Assembly (NCBI RefSeq): GCF_017298635.1
Contig: NZ_CP071182.1
Coordinates: forward strand, 3,944,001-4,008,000
Direction: 5' to 3'
DNA from: Paenalicyclobacillus mengziensis
GTDB taxonomy: Bacteria > Bacillota > Bacilli > Alicyclobacillales > Alicyclobacillaceae
DNA length: 64,000 nt
The notes under the pieces were generated by a model. It did not search any database. It had not been told where the DNA came from and worked only from the letters and a program-made list of their open reading frames with translations. Shown here piece by piece: positions 9,410 through 18,268 of this stretch. The translations under genes and the position numbers were made by a program. Within the stretch, counting starts at the first letter, position 1. Each line of letters opens with the position of its first letter.

Positions 9410-10425
9410 TTTCTGCCCACCTCGTACGTCAGGGTTTCCAGCCGTGAACTTGCTTCGCCTCTCTGCTGCGTAAGAAAATCAAAATCATCCTTGTACTTGA
9501 GCAGACAGCCAAGTGTCTCCTTGACGTTGTCTGGGTTTAGTTGCTTTGTTCCGAGGGCCGTCAGGGCTTCTGCCCAGTGCACCGTTTCTGCAACACCGGG
9601 ACGTTTAAAGAGCGGTTCCTGGCGGAGCCGCTGAACAAATTCGACGGCGCTGGTCGCAACGTCTGCAGCCATATCCGGAACTTTTGCGAGCAGGATTTCA
9701 AGTTCCCTCTCAAACGAGGGGTAGTCGATCCACTGGTAAAAGCACCGCCTTTTCAGTGCATCATGGACTTCTCTCGTGCGGTTGCTGGTTAAAATAACCA
9801 GTGGTCGTTCCTTGGCCCGAATTGTTCCAAGCTCCGGAATCGTCACCTGGAATTCACCCAAAAGTTCGAGGAGAAAAGCCTCAAACGCTTCGTCGGCCCT
9901 ATCTACTTCGTCAATCAATAGCACTGGAGCTACCCCATCTGCATCAAGCGCCGCCAAGAGCGGCCGCCGAAGGAGGAACGCTTCTGTAAACAACTCACTC
10001 TCAAGTGCTTGTCGGTTTTGTGCCGTCTCCTCATCTGCCGTCTCCTCATCTGCCGTCTCCCGGTCAGTCGCCAGCCCGTCTGCCGCCTCCCAGTTTGGGA
10101 CCTGCCTGTCTGCCGCCTCGCCGCGGTTAAACGTCACCCGATGGACAGCCTCCGCGATGCGAATGTGAAGCAGTTGCTTCTGGTAGTTCCACTCATACAG
10201 CGCCGCCTGCCTGTCGAGACCCTCATAGCACTGCAACCGCAGCAAAGGGCGGCCGAGGGCCGCGGCAATCACCTTTGCCAGTTCGGTTTTCCCGACCCCC
10301 GGTTCGCCCTCGAGAAACAACGGACGCTTCAATTGAATCGTCAGGAACAGGGCGGTTGCGAGCGCTGAACTTGGGAAGTACCCGTGCTCTGTAAGGATTG
10401 TCTGTACCTGACTGGGACTCGTCAT
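9406..10425 (-). CDS. coxD: MoxR-family AAA ATPase (CoxD-like)
   Basis: The Walker A motif GEPGVGKT lies at residues 40-47, Walker B LLIDEVD is further on, and sensor I is in LVILTSNRTREVHDALKRR. MoxR ATPases act as metal-centre insertion chaperones with VWA partners. The ATG at 10425 overlaps the FAD-subunit stop (ATGA); an upstream in-frame extension to 10470 is unlikely. Unusually, residues of about 115-135 between the Walker motifs are a low-complexity acidic run (repeats of ADEET/ADRET) encoded by 15-bp tandem DNA repeats. This is an insertion relative to the usual MoxR fold and probably loops out of the domain. Confidence 0.9.
   Translation of the reverse strand: MTSPSQVQTILTEHGYFPSSALATALFLTIQLKRPLFLEGEPGVGKTELAKVIAAALGRPLLRLQCYEGLDRQAALYEWNYQKQLLHIRIAEAVHRVTFNRGEAADRQVPNWEAADGLATDRETADEETADEETAQNRQALESELFTEAFLLRRPLLAALDADGVAPVLLIDEVDRADEAFEAFLLELLGEFQVTIPELGTIRAKERPLVILTSNRTREVHDALKRRCFYQWIDYPSFERELEILLAKVPDMAADVATSAVEFVQRLRQEPLFKRPGVAETVHWAEALTALGTKQLNPDNVKETLGCLLKYKDDFDFLTQQRGEASSRLETLTYEVGRK
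10021..10080. repeat. 15-bp tandem repeats inside the MoxR gene
   Basis: TGCCGTCTCCTCATC occurs exactly twice (10021-10050), followed by the variants TGCCGTCTCCCGGTC (10051-10065) and a more decayed unit to 10080. The period is a multiple of three, so the frame is kept and the protein gains acidic pentapeptides. Such arrays expand and contract by slippage, so length may vary between strains. Confidence 0.8.
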
Positions 10426-11282
10426 AAGGCCGCGATCCGCTGTAAAGCGCGCAGCGTGTACACCTTGCACAACTGGGTGCGGTACTCTTCAGACGCGTAC
10501 AAGTCTGACGAAATCATCCCGTCCTCAGCTGCGTGTTGCGCTGCGGACCTGATGGCGTCCTCCGTGAACTCCTGTCCGAGAAGTGCATCCTCCACTGCAC
10601 GCGCCCGGTAAGCGACGTCTGCAGCACCTGTGACGCCAATCTGAACGTGTGTGACGACGTTCTCCGAGTCAACGGCGACGGCAGCCGCGATTCCGACCAC
10701 AGCGTAGCCGGATGCCGGATGCGGAACCTTTTCGTACACACTCTTCGCGGTCTGCGGAGGAAGTCGGAACTTGACGCTCTTGACGACACTGTGCTCTGGC
10801 ATTGCGGTGATGAGGGGGCCGAGAAAGAACTCCTCGGCAGGTATCGACTGCTCCCCATCTGCGGTGATGAGGTTGATGTGTGCATCAAGCGCGAGCGCCA
10901 CCGCTGGCAAGTCAGACGCCGGGTCTGCATGCGCAACGTTTCCACCGACAGTTCCGCGGTTGCGAACCTGCAGGTCGCCAATCTTGGACGCGGCTTCAGC
11001 AAGCATCGGCAGCCTGTCACGCACCATCTGGCTTCGGGCGACTTCTGCATGCGTTGTCAGCGCTCCGACCACAATCCCGTCCGGTTCGCGCACAATTCCA
11101 TACAGTTCCTTGATGCCGCTGATATCAATCAGTGTCCCCGGGCTTGACAATCGCAGTTTCATCATCGGCAGCAGGCTGTGACCGCCTGCCAGCAGTTTGG
11201 CTTCGCCGTCGCTTGCCTGCAACCGTTCTAACGCTTCGGTTACGGTGCTGACACGTTCGTATGCGAAAGTGGATGGGATCAC
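10422..11282 (-). CDS. coxM: FAD-binding medium subunit of CO dehydrogenase-like molybdenum hydroxylase
   Basis: The protein is 286 residues with the two FAD-contact signatures of the family: AGGHSLLP near residue 32 and the TVGGNVAHADPASDLP segment near residue 110. A CO-dehydrogenase flavoprotein C-terminal domain follows. It passes electrons from the iron-sulfur subunit to the electron acceptor through FAD. It overlaps the large-subunit gene upstream and the MoxR gene downstream by four bases each. Gene order S-L-M is that of form II enzymes, not the M-S-L order of proven CO oxidisers. Confidence 0.92.
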   Translation of the reverse strand: MIPSTFAYERVSTVTEALERLQASDGEAKLLAGGHSLLPMMKLRLSSPGTLIDISGIKELYGIVREPDGIVVGALTTHAEVARSQMVRDRLPMLAEAASKIGDLQVRNRGTVGGNVAHADPASDLPAVALALDAHINLITADGEQSIPAEEFFLGPLITAMPEHSVVKSVKFRLPPQTAKSVYEKVPHPASGYAVVGIAAAVAVDSENVVTHVQIGVTGAADVAYRARAVEDALLGQEFTEDAIRSAAQHAAEDGMISSDLYASEEYRTQLCKVYTLRALQRIAAL

Positions 11283-13627
11283 GCTTGACTCCTCCCTTTT
11301 TCCATGGCCTTCCAGACGCGTTCCGGAGTCAACGGCATATTGATGTCCTTCACACCAAATGGGCGCAAGGCGTCCATCACAGCGTTGACCACTGTCGGAG
11401 TCGAGGCAATTGTTCCCGTTTCCCCAATCCCCTTAACGCCAAGCGGGTTTTGTGGTGCCGGAGTCTCCGTAAACGCGGTCTCAAATTGTTTAAAGAAGCG
11501 GGCCTTGGGCATTGCGTAGTCCATAAAGGTTCCTGTCACAAGCTGGCCCTGTTCATCGTACACGGCACCTTCCCAGAGCGCCTGCCCGATGCCCTGGACG
11601 ATCCCGCCGTGTACCTGTCCTTCGGCCACCATCGGGTTGATGACGCGGCCGCAATCATCGACTGCAACGTACTTCTGCAAGTCAATCTCACCCGTGTCTG
11701 CATCGACCTCGACAACGCAGATGTGGGTCCCAAACGGGTAGACGAAGTTGACCGGATCGTAGAAGGCGGTCCCTTCCAGTGCTGGCTCAACTCCCTGCGG
11801 CAAGTTCCAGGCTAAATACGCCTGCAGGGTGACTTCCTGGATGCTGACGGACCGACCGGGAGCACCCTCCACATTGAACGTCCCATCCTCAAAGCGGACG
11901 TCGTCTACCGCAACCTCGAGCATGTGTGCGGCAATCTTCTTCGCCTTCTCTATCACTTTATCCACGGCTACTGCGATAGCATTACCGCCAACCGGCGTCG
12001 TACGGGAGCCGTACGTGCCCCACCCCATCGCAATGCGATTCGTATCCCCGTGCACAACCTCGATGTCCTCAAACGGAACGCCGAGCCGCTGTGCGACAAT
12101 CTGCGCAAATGTGGTTTCCTCGCCCTGACCATGCGGTGATGCACCAGTGAAGACGGTGACTTTGCCCGTTGGATGCACGCGAACCGTAGCGCTCTCCCAA
12201 AGCCCTCCTTGGAAGCCAACCGCACCGGCGACCTGTGATGGCCCCAGCCCGCAGATCTCAACGTATGTGGTTACGCCAATGCCAAGGTAGCGGCCACTTG
12301 CACGCAGTTCTTGCTGTTTTTGCCGTAAGTCTTCATAACCGACCATCTGCAAAGCTTTATCAAGTGCACCTTCGTAATTTCCGCTGTCGTACTCGAGGCC
12401 CATGGCCGTGTTATACGGAAACTCATGCGATTGGATGAGGTTTGCGCGCCGCACTTCCACCGGATCCATACCGATTTCGGCCGCAAACAAGTCCACCATC
12501 CGTTCGAGCAGATACGTCGCCTCTGGACGTCCTGCCCCGCGGTAGGCATCGGTTGGAGTGGTGTTGGTAAACACACCGTAGACATCGACACCCGCGTACG
12601 GAATCTTATAAGCACCAGGGACAATCAGACCAAAGAGGATGGTCGGGACGCCGGGACCTGCCGTCGAAAGGTACGCGCCCATGTTTGCAATGTTTCTGAC
12701 GCGAATCCCCGTAAATTGTCCGTCCTTCGTGCCGGCAAACTCAACGTCAAGCACCATGTCGCGGCCGTGCGTCGTAATGAGAAAGTTTTCGCGGCGGTCC
12801 TCCACCCATTTGACAGGTCTCTTCAAATCACGAGCAGCAAAAGCGACCATCGCCTCATCGGGATAACAGGCGATTTTGGCACCAAACCCACCACCTACAT
12901 CAACCGAGACGATACGCAGCTTGTGTTCAGGAATCCCGAGAATTCCGCTTAAGAGGAAACGGTGAATGTGGGGATTTTGCGAGGTCGCCCACACCGTCAT
13001 CTCGCCAGTGCCCGGATTGTACTGTGCGGTTGCGGCCCTTGGCTCCATTGGGTTGGGAATGAGCCGCTGCTGCCGAAACCGCTGTGTGACGACAACCTCT
13101 GCGTTGTCGAAAACTTCGTCGGTGGCATTGCCTGCTTGCCAGTGGAAGGCCACGTTCTTTTCAACGCCGTCGTGAAGGACCGGAGCCCCATCCCCCATCG
13201 CATCCTCCTGTTCAACCACCGCTGGCAATACCTCGTACGTCACTTTAATTAAGTCTACAGCATCCCTTGCCACGTAACGGTTCTCAGCAACCACCAGGGC
13301 AACGCCGTCGCCGACATACCGGACCTTATCGACAGCAAGGACCTCGTGCGGCGGGGTCTGGATATTACTGTCGGGCGGCAGCCACGCAGTCGGTACCGTG
13401 CCGATTTTTCCCTGGAGGTCCTTTCCGGTGTATACCGCCACGACGCCTTTTAGCGCTTTGGCATCGTCAATGTTCACACTGACAATTTTGGCATGTGCGT
13501 GCGGGCTTCTCAGCACGCTAGCATAGAGCATGCCAGGCAGTTGAATGTCCTCTGAATACTGCCCGTTTCCGGTAATCAACCGTGGGTCTTCGCGGCGCTT
13601 CAGAGTCGATCCGAATACTTGTGCCAT
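11279..13627 (-). CDS. coxL: Molybdopterin large subunit, form II CO dehydrogenase-like
   Basis: This 782-residue protein belongs to the xanthine dehydrogenase/CO dehydrogenase large-subunit family. The active-site signature is AYRGAGR (residues 361-367), which marks form II; form I enzymes with proven high-affinity CO oxidation carry AYxCSFR. Other cofactor-binding stretches are VDVGGGFGAKI near 245, PHGQGEET, and GVKGIGETG near the C-terminus, holding the catalytic glutamate. The ATG follows AAGGAGG by nine bases. The substrate could be CO, an aldehyde or an N-heterocycle. Calling it carbon monoxide dehydrogenase is by homology only. Confidence 0.92.
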   Translation of the reverse strand: MAQVFGSTLKRREDPRLITGNGQYSEDIQLPGMLYASVLRSPHAHAKIVSVNIDDAKALKGVVAVYTGKDLQGKIGTVPTAWLPPDSNIQTPPHEVLAVDKVRYVGDGVALVVAENRYVARDAVDLIKVTYEVLPAVVEQEDAMGDGAPVLHDGVEKNVAFHWQAGNATDEVFDNAEVVVTQRFRQQRLIPNPMEPRAATAQYNPGTGEMTVWATSQNPHIHRFLLSGILGIPEHKLRIVSVDVGGGFGAKIACYPDEAMVAFAARDLKRPVKWVEDRRENFLITTHGRDMVLDVEFAGTKDGQFTGIRVRNIANMGAYLSTAGPGVPTILFGLIVPGAYKIPYAGVDVYGVFTNTTPTDAYRGAGRPEATYLLERMVDLFAAEIGMDPVEVRRANLIQSHEFPYNTAMGLEYDSGNYEGALDKALQMVGYEDLRQKQQELRASGRYLGIGVTTYVEICGLGPSQVAGAVGFQGGLWESATVRVHPTGKVTVFTGASPHGQGEETTFAQIVAQRLGVPFEDIEVVHGDTNRIAMGWGTYGSRTTPVGGNAIAVAVDKVIEKAKKIAAHMLEVAVDDVRFEDGTFNVEGAPGRSVSIQEVTLQAYLAWNLPQGVEPALEGTAFYDPVNFVYPFGTHICVVEVDADTGEIDLQKYVAVDDCGRVINPMVAEGQVHGGIVQGIGQALWEGAVYDEQGQLVTGTFMDYAMPKARFFKQFETAFTETPAPQNPLGVKGIGETGTIASTPTVVNAVMDALRPFGVKDINMPLTPERVWKAMEKGRSQA

Positions 13628-13696
13628 GAATGCAGCCTCCTTCGCTCAGTACTGGTTTGCTCGTTGTCATTGAGTCGAGACATCTGTCACTCCGGT

Positions 13697-14221
13697 TTAC
13701 GCTTTTGCTCGCGGAGCAGCGCTGGCAATCTCAACTTCTGATTCTTGCTCTCCGAGTTTCTTTGACGCATATTGAACAGCCTTCACAATGTTTTGATAGC
13801 CGGTGCAACGACAAATGACGCCTTCGAGACCCTCGCGGATCTCTTCCTCAGACGGATTCGGATTGTGTTTGAGTAGACCCACTGTCGTCATCATGACCCC
13901 AGGCGTACAGAAACCACACTGAAGTCCATGCTTCTCCCAGAATCCCTCTTGTACGGGATGCAGATGAGCCATGTCACCGAGTCCTTCCACAGTGGTTACT
14001 TTGCAGTCATCCGCCTGGACAGTGAGCATGGTGCAGGACTTTACTGCTTCCCCACTCACAAGCACAGTGCACGCACCGCACTGGCTGGTGTCACAGCCGA
14101 CGTGTGTTCCTGTCAGACCGAGTTGGTCCCGCAAAGCATGCACGAGCAGTTGACGCGGTTCAACTTCGAGTGAACGCTGTGTCCCGTTTACCATCAGTGT
14201 CACCTGCTGTTTTTCACTCAT
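13697..14221 (-). CDS. coxS: [2Fe-2S] small subunit of the molybdenum hydroxylase
   Basis: This is a 174-residue protein with an N-terminal plant-type ferredoxin domain ([15 protein letters not shown] plus a later SCTM cysteine) and a C-terminal four-helix [2Fe-2S] domain (CGFCTPG and CRCTGY). It carries electrons from the molybdenum centre to the FAD subunit. The tail after CTGYQNIV (about 30 residues ending in APRAKA) is somewhat longer than usual. It lies between the CoxG-like gene and the large subunit, in the same direction. Confidence 0.95.
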   Translation of the reverse strand: MSEKQQVTLMVNGTQRSLEVEPRQLLVHALRDQLGLTGTHVGCDTSQCGACTVLVSGEAVKSCTMLTVQADDCKVTTVEGLGDMAHLHPVQEGFWEKHGLQCGFCTPGVMMTTVGLLKHNPNPSEEEIREGLEGVICRCTGYQNIVKAVQYASKKLGEQESEVEIASAAPRAKA

Positions 14222-14257
14222 ATCTACACCTCCTGGTTGATTGAGAACACGAAGACC

Positions 14258-14704
14258 CTAACTGGCAGAACGGCGCAACTCCGTTTCCACGTTTTTGAAG
14301 AAACGTCCCAATAACATTCTCGCAACACTTCCTGTCACTCGTTGCCCAACTGAGGCTAGCAACCCTGTTACTTGCGCATCCGCATCACATGTAACCACCG
14401 TCTTTCCATCTTTATCTTCAAGGATGACCCAGGAGTCTGCACTGAGCTCTCCCGGTTTTCCACGACCACTGAGCTTCAAACGGTATCGAGCAGGTGCTTC
14501 CTGTTCACACAGCTGGACATGCCCTGCAAACAATCCTTTGATGGGGCCAACATCAAGCCCGAGTTCTGTCTCATACAGACCATCCCCAACCGAATGAAGG
14601 CGCTTGCATCCAGGTAACGTGCGGACCAAAGTGTCTTGGTCTTGCAGTAACTCCCAGACCTTTTCCCGCGTCGCAGCATACGTATGCTGAAAAGTAATCC
14701 TCAT
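14258..14704 (-). CDS. coxG: CoxG-like SRPBCC protein
   Basis: The protein is about 148 residues of the CoxG/SRPBCC fold. It starts MRITFQHTY, has the LPGCKRLHSVGDGLYETEL region typical of the family, and ends in a basic helix. CoxG has been proposed to anchor the CO dehydrogenase to the membrane or to carry lipophilic quinone. It is the promoter-proximal gene of the operon. The ATG at 14704 matches family N-termini and follows AAGGAG by 11 bases; an ATG at 14725 is the alternative. The AT-rich upstream stretch 14740-14830 probably holds the promoter. Confidence 0.88.
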   Translation of the reverse strand: MRITFQHTYAATREKVWELLQDQDTLVRTLPGCKRLHSVGDGLYETELGLDVGPIKGLFAGHVQLCEQEAPARYRLKLSGRGKPGELSADSWVILEDKDGKTVVTCDADAQVTGLLASVGQRVTGSVARMLLGRFFKNVETELRRSAS

Positions 14705-14901
14705 CTGCTCTTCCACTCCTTCCATCTTTTTATATGAAGTTACGAGTGAGAGATATGTAAAGAATCATCCCGTCGACAAAATTCGATAAAATAAAACATT
14801 CAGTCTATTTAACTTATTTTATAGTAGCACTGGCCTGTCCCCATGTACAACCTGATTCTCCAACAAAATCGGATGCGGTCGGGGGTTCCATGGCTACAGC
14901 A

Positions 14902-15060
14902 GCATACACAAGTATCGCTAAAGTCCAAAATGACAGGGTACCCTGCGCAAGCAGGATACAGAAATATCGCTCCACTCTGGTGCCAGGGGGTACCGGATCG
15001 GCCTTAGGATGCAAAAATATCGTTAACATACCCCCTACCGTTGACGAGTAAGGATAGGAA
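14902..15060. repeat. Degenerate tandem repeat of about 52 bp
   Basis: Three units begin at 14902 (GCATACACAAGTATCG), 14954 (GGATACAGAAATATCG) and 15007 (GGATGCAAAAATATCG), spaced 52 and 53 bases apart. Units one and two also share a CAGGG(GG)TACC block about 36 bases in. A related GGATACAGAAACTAGG lies at 15336-15351. The repeats occupy the 650-bp gene-free gap between the CoxG-like gene and the permease gene. No plausible protein was found here. Confidence 0.55.
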
Positions 15061-15139
15061 GGTAGTGCTATTTTCAGAACATACCCACGAGGGTATGACG
15101 ATTAGTATAAAGTTGTATCCTGTGTCACCCCGCATACCC
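15027..15139. promoter_or_regulatory. Cluster of CATACCC motifs
   Basis: CATACCC occurs at 15027-15033, 15080-15086 and 15133-15139, again about 53 bases apart. The middle copy forms a perfect inverted repeat with GGGTATG at 15091-15097 (four-base centre ACGA). The arrangement could be operators for a DNA-binding protein or simply part of the tandem repeat unit. Confidence 0.35.
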
Positions 15140-15242
15140 CGCCCCCTATATGGCCTAGAGATAGTTTTGTATTCTATATCCAACGTACCCAAAGGGGCAT
15201 TGCAATCAATGAACCCCGCTTAGGATGCTATTACATTTGGAA

Positions 15243-15264
15243 CGAAGGGACAACAGTCCCTTCG
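15243..15264. other. Perfect 9-bp hairpin in intergenic region
   Basis: CGAAGGGAC (15243-15251) pairs perfectly with GTCCCTTCG (15256-15264) across a four-base loop AACA. It lies about 90 bases downstream of the end of the leftward permease operon. No U-tract follows on either strand, so an intrinsic terminator is possible but not well supported. Confidence 0.5.
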
Positions 15265-15355
15265 TATCCGAGCTTAGTGCGACATCTTCACCCCAGCTTG
15301 GGCTTAATCCGCAGATATACGGCTATCAGCTACGCGGATACAGAAACTAGGAAGT

Positions 15356-16327
15356 TTATGCAGATACGCGACTGGTAGAGGGTGACCGATGTGCCACCAA
15401 TTTTGCCACGTATTCGGGCCACGGCCAATGTTCGGCACGCTTAAGCGTTGTTGCACTCGCGACGCCTGTTGCAATGAGCCGGAAACAAACAATCATCAGG
15501 CAAAGCGCGATGGTTGGGAAAAACACACCTCCCGGCACCGTAAACCAGTGGTGACCGCCCGTAGCCAAAAGTGTAGGCAGATCGAGTTGATGCGTGATGA
15601 AGTGCTCCCCATTTTGAGTGGCAAAGATGAGGGCCCTGGTCACCACGCCGAAGTAACCAAGCTCGCCCATCACGGTCAGGATGCGAGCGTACTGGGAAGG
15701 AATGTACTCCAGGATATAAGGCATGATGAAGCGCCACACATGTTTCCGAAAGACCCAGAACTCCGACCCGCCGGCGATAATTGCAGATTCGATAAACGGC
15801 TTTTTGTAGACCAGACCAATGTCGCCTTCCACGATGGGCTCGAGACGCCCAATTTCAAAGAGACCGATAATCCCAAAGTACCAATAGGAACTATAGTGAG
15901 AGAAGTAAATCGGCTTCATTTCAAGAATAAGCAGCATCAACAAGACGGGTGGAAACAGCTTCGTTAAATCCGTCAATCTATCAAAAATGTACAAGTTCAC
16001 GCGGTACATCGCTTGCAGCACGGCAATGGCTAGTGAGGCCAGAAGTGTGATGACAACGAGAATCGTAGCATCCCTAAATGTCGGGACAATGCCGTACACA
16101 ATCTGTGTAAACAGGTCATGGCCGTACTCATCCGTACCAAACCAGTGTAAGCGAGAAGGTGGAAACGGAGGTGCTTCATAGTCACTTAGATGGAAAGAGT
16201 CTTCCTGCCACGGCGTGTAGTGCGTCACCAAATGCGGGAAAAGCCCTACTACGAGCAGCACAATGATGATAAGGGATCCCGTAATGACGCGTCCACTCTG
16301 CCACCAGGCCCGCTGACGATTATTCAT
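15356..16327 (-). CDS. ABC transporter permease, DppC/OppC type
   Basis: The 323-residue membrane protein has the DppC-type extracellular signature HWFGTDEYGHDLFTQIVYG after the first helix, five to six membrane helices, and an EAA-like cytoplasmic loop (ESAIIAGGSEFWVFRKHV) that docks the ATPase, though that loop is degenerate. The family imports peptides, nickel or oligosaccharides. Its start overlaps the DppB-type gene by eight bases. No substrate-binding protein or ATPase gene lies nearby, so partners must be encoded elsewhere or the system is incomplete. Confidence 0.85.
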   Translation of the reverse strand: MNNRQRAWWQSGRVITGSLIIIVLLVVGLFPHLVTHYTPWQEDSFHLSDYEAPPFPPSRLHWFGTDEYGHDLFTQIVYGIVPTFRDATILVVITLLASLAIAVLQAMYRVNLYIFDRLTDLTKLFPPVLLMLLILEMKPIYFSHYSSYWYFGIIGLFEIGRLEPIVEGDIGLVYKKPFIESAIIAGGSEFWVFRKHVWRFIMPYILEYIPSQYARILTVMGELGYFGVVTRALIFATQNGEHFITHQLDLPTLLATGGHHWFTVPGGVFFPTIALCLMIVCFRLIATGVASATTLKRAEHWPWPEYVAKLVAHRSPSTSRVSA

Positions 16328-17246
16328 AACTGTGCTCCTCCCTCCAGTGGCGCTTGATTGCCCCAGCTACAAGGTGGAAAAGCCCAGTGAACACCGCGAG
16401 TATCAACAAATACCCGACAACCGTTTGAATGAAGAAGGGGCCCTGGTCGATATACAGCGTGGTCTGCCCAAGCTCTCCTTGCCCCATGCCAGCGAGGAGT
16501 TTAAACATAAAACCCTGATCCTGAAAAGAGAGATACTCGAGCGCAACAAGGCTAGACATAATCATCACGAACACCGTCGACACTTCGTTTTGCAATTTGG
16601 GAACGATATTTGCAAAAACGTGTGGACGAAACAATCGCTTCCTCTCTATGCCCTTGCTCCGCGCGGTCAGCAGATACTCTTCACCAAGTTCAAAAGCGAT
16701 GGAGATCCCGGTGATGCGCGATATGTACATCATCGGCGCCCACATTAACAAGTTGGCACGAATCAGATCGCCAAACAAAAAGGTCTGATTCGGAAGCATT
16801 TTGAACGGATCCGCCGGAAAAGCCATGGCAGCATACAGAGTCCCGCACTCCAAAATAACGATGAGCCCAAACATTGGGATGGCGTCGAGCAACCAAAACA
16901 ATCCTTGAAATCCGCGATAAAGGATGCGCCTGCGCCAAAACACGTCAGCCATTCCCTTAAGAATCCCGAGAACATAGCTTCCTACAAAAGCATAGGCAAC
17001 GTAGAACAAGCTAATGGGGGCGTGCGACAACATTCCGATGTCAAACTTGTAATAAGCCGGCGTGAGCAATTGATACGGTGCCTTGAAAACCGCGCCAAGC
17101 ACATTCCAAAACGAATGTCCAATATTCTGATATGGCAGGCCGTGAATGAAGGTAGACTGTGCATCGCGACCCACGGACGCGATGACCAGCACAAGTACGA
17201 CCATGAAAATCCAATGCCGCACTGTGCGGAAAACAGATCTGCCCAT
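16320..17246 (-). CDS. ABC transporter permease, DppB/OppB type
   Basis: The protein is 308 residues with about six membrane helices and the EAA loop EEYLLTARSKGIERKRLFRP, the ATPase contact of DppB-type permeases. It pairs with the downstream DppC-type permease. The first extracellular loop (about residues 33-75) departs from ordinary DppB proteins. The ATG at 17246 has GAAGG eight bases upstream and is preferred over the GTG at 17255, which would sit directly against that site. The transported substrate is unknown. Confidence 0.85.
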   Translation of the reverse strand: MGRSVFRTVRHWIFMVVLVLVIASVGRDAQSTFIHGLPYQNIGHSFWNVLGAVFKAPYQLLTPAYYKFDIGMLSHAPISLFYVAYAFVGSYVLGILKGMADVFWRRRILYRGFQGLFWLLDAIPMFGLIVILECGTLYAAMAFPADPFKMLPNQTFLFGDLIRANLLMWAPMMYISRITGISIAFELGEEYLLTARSKGIERKRLFRPHVFANIVPKLQNEVSTVFVMIMSSLVALEYLSFQDQGFMFKLLAGMGQGELGQTTLYIDQGPFFIQTVVGYLLILAVFTGLFHLVAGAIKRHWREEHSYE

Positions 17247-17379
17247 CGAGCTCACCTTCTAAGTTGCAGATTCAAGAAGATACCAAGTCCATCCATCCGC
17301 TACTCTACCATGATTCCCCGCGAAAAGAGTAGTACCTTGTCGACTTACCTGCGCAAAATGAAAATTTGTCAGCGTTTGG

Positions 17380-17411
17380 CACAAAAATAGTGACGCCAAC
17401 AGAGCGTCACT
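17380..17411 (-). terminator. Intrinsic terminator after the sugar isomerase gene
   Basis: Read on the minus strand, AGTGACGC and GCGTCACT (17404-17411 and 17389-17396) form a perfect 8-bp stem with a seven-base loop, followed by TATTTTTGT. It lies about 40 bases past the stop codon at 17453 and separates this gene from the permease operon. Confidence 0.85.
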
Positions 17412-17452
17412 AGACTCTCCTGCTCGGTAACGAAATGGACGCGACGACTATC

Positions 17453-18208
17453 TTATTGCCTTGCTGTAAGGTCCAACAGATAGCGGTAACTCATCGTCAC
17501 GCTTTCAAGCGGGTCTCGACGGATAACATCCTGCTCCACCAGATACCACTCTATGCCGCCGGCCTTCGCAGTACTGAGAATGGACGGTATATCGAGACGT
17601 CCGGTTCCCACCTCAGCAAAGAAGCGTTCGTCGTCTTTTGTCATGTCCTTAACGTGAAGCAGACCGGATCGATCGGCGTACCGCTCAACGTATTCAAGCG
17701 CGGACTGACCTGCGTATTCCACCCAATAGATGTCGAGTTCCGCCTGAACGTAGCGCTTATCCGTCAGCGCGTACAAAGCATCGAGTGCGTACTGGTTCTC
17801 GAATCTCACAAACTCGAACGCATGGTTATGATAGGCAAGGGTCATACCTGCCTGGGAGATTTCCTGTCCAATCTGATTCATGGTGTCTGCTAATCTTCGA
17901 TAGTCGTCCAGAGTCTGCCTTTTATCCTCTGGAAGGTAGGGACAAACAACATAGCTGAGGCCGAGTTCTTGCCCGTACTCTATCACTTGCCTAAGATTCG
18001 ATTCGAGTTCTGACAGTTGAACGTGGGATGACACGGGTTCAAGGCCGAGGTCGCCCACCACACGTCGCAGTTCCTGTGCAGACAATCCGCCGTATCCTGC
18101 AAACTCCACGCCATCATAACCAATGTCTGCAACTTGCTTCAGAGTGCCAAGAAAATCGTCTTTCGCCAAGTCACGCAGGGAATAGAGTTGCAGTCCAAGT
18201 TTGGGCAT
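17453..18208 (-). CDS. Sugar phosphate isomerase/epimerase (AP-endonuclease-2-like TIM barrel)
   Basis: This 251-residue protein has features of the xylose-isomerase-like TIM barrel family: the opening LGLQLYSLRD, YDGVEFAGYGG, a central LAYHNHAFEF with a metal histidine, LDIYWVEYAG, and HVKDMTKDD near residue 200. Relatives include IolE and hydroxypyruvate isomerase; the substrate here is not fixed. The ATG at 18208 has AGAGG nine bases upstream, whereas the ATG at 18217 would touch the ribosome binding site. It is monocistronic, with a terminator downstream. Confidence 0.88.
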   Translation of the reverse strand: MPKLGLQLYSLRDLAKDDFLGTLKQVADIGYDGVEFAGYGGLSAQELRRVVGDLGLEPVSSHVQLSELESNLRQVIEYGQELGLSYVVCPYLPEDKRQTLDDYRRLADTMNQIGQEISQAGMTLAYHNHAFEFVRFENQYALDALYALTDKRYVQAELDIYWVEYAGQSALEYVERYADRSGLLHVKDMTKDDERFFAEVGTGRLDIPSILSTAKAGGIEWYLVEQDVIRRDPLESVTMSYRYLLDLTARQ

Positions 18209-18268
18209 TTTCAGCATCCTCTCTGTTCTATCTCTATTAAATCTAGCATAGAATTCATAGCAAATAGG

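Noticed and set aside
10533..11147. 204-codon plus-strand frame opposite the FAD subunit gene
   Set aside because: It is antisense to a clearly coding gene and shows no domain; long shadow frames are common in GC-rich coding DNA.
11279..13627. Form I (high-affinity) CO dehydrogenase
   Set aside because: The active-site loop reads AYRGAGR rather than AYxCSFR, and gene order is S-L-M.
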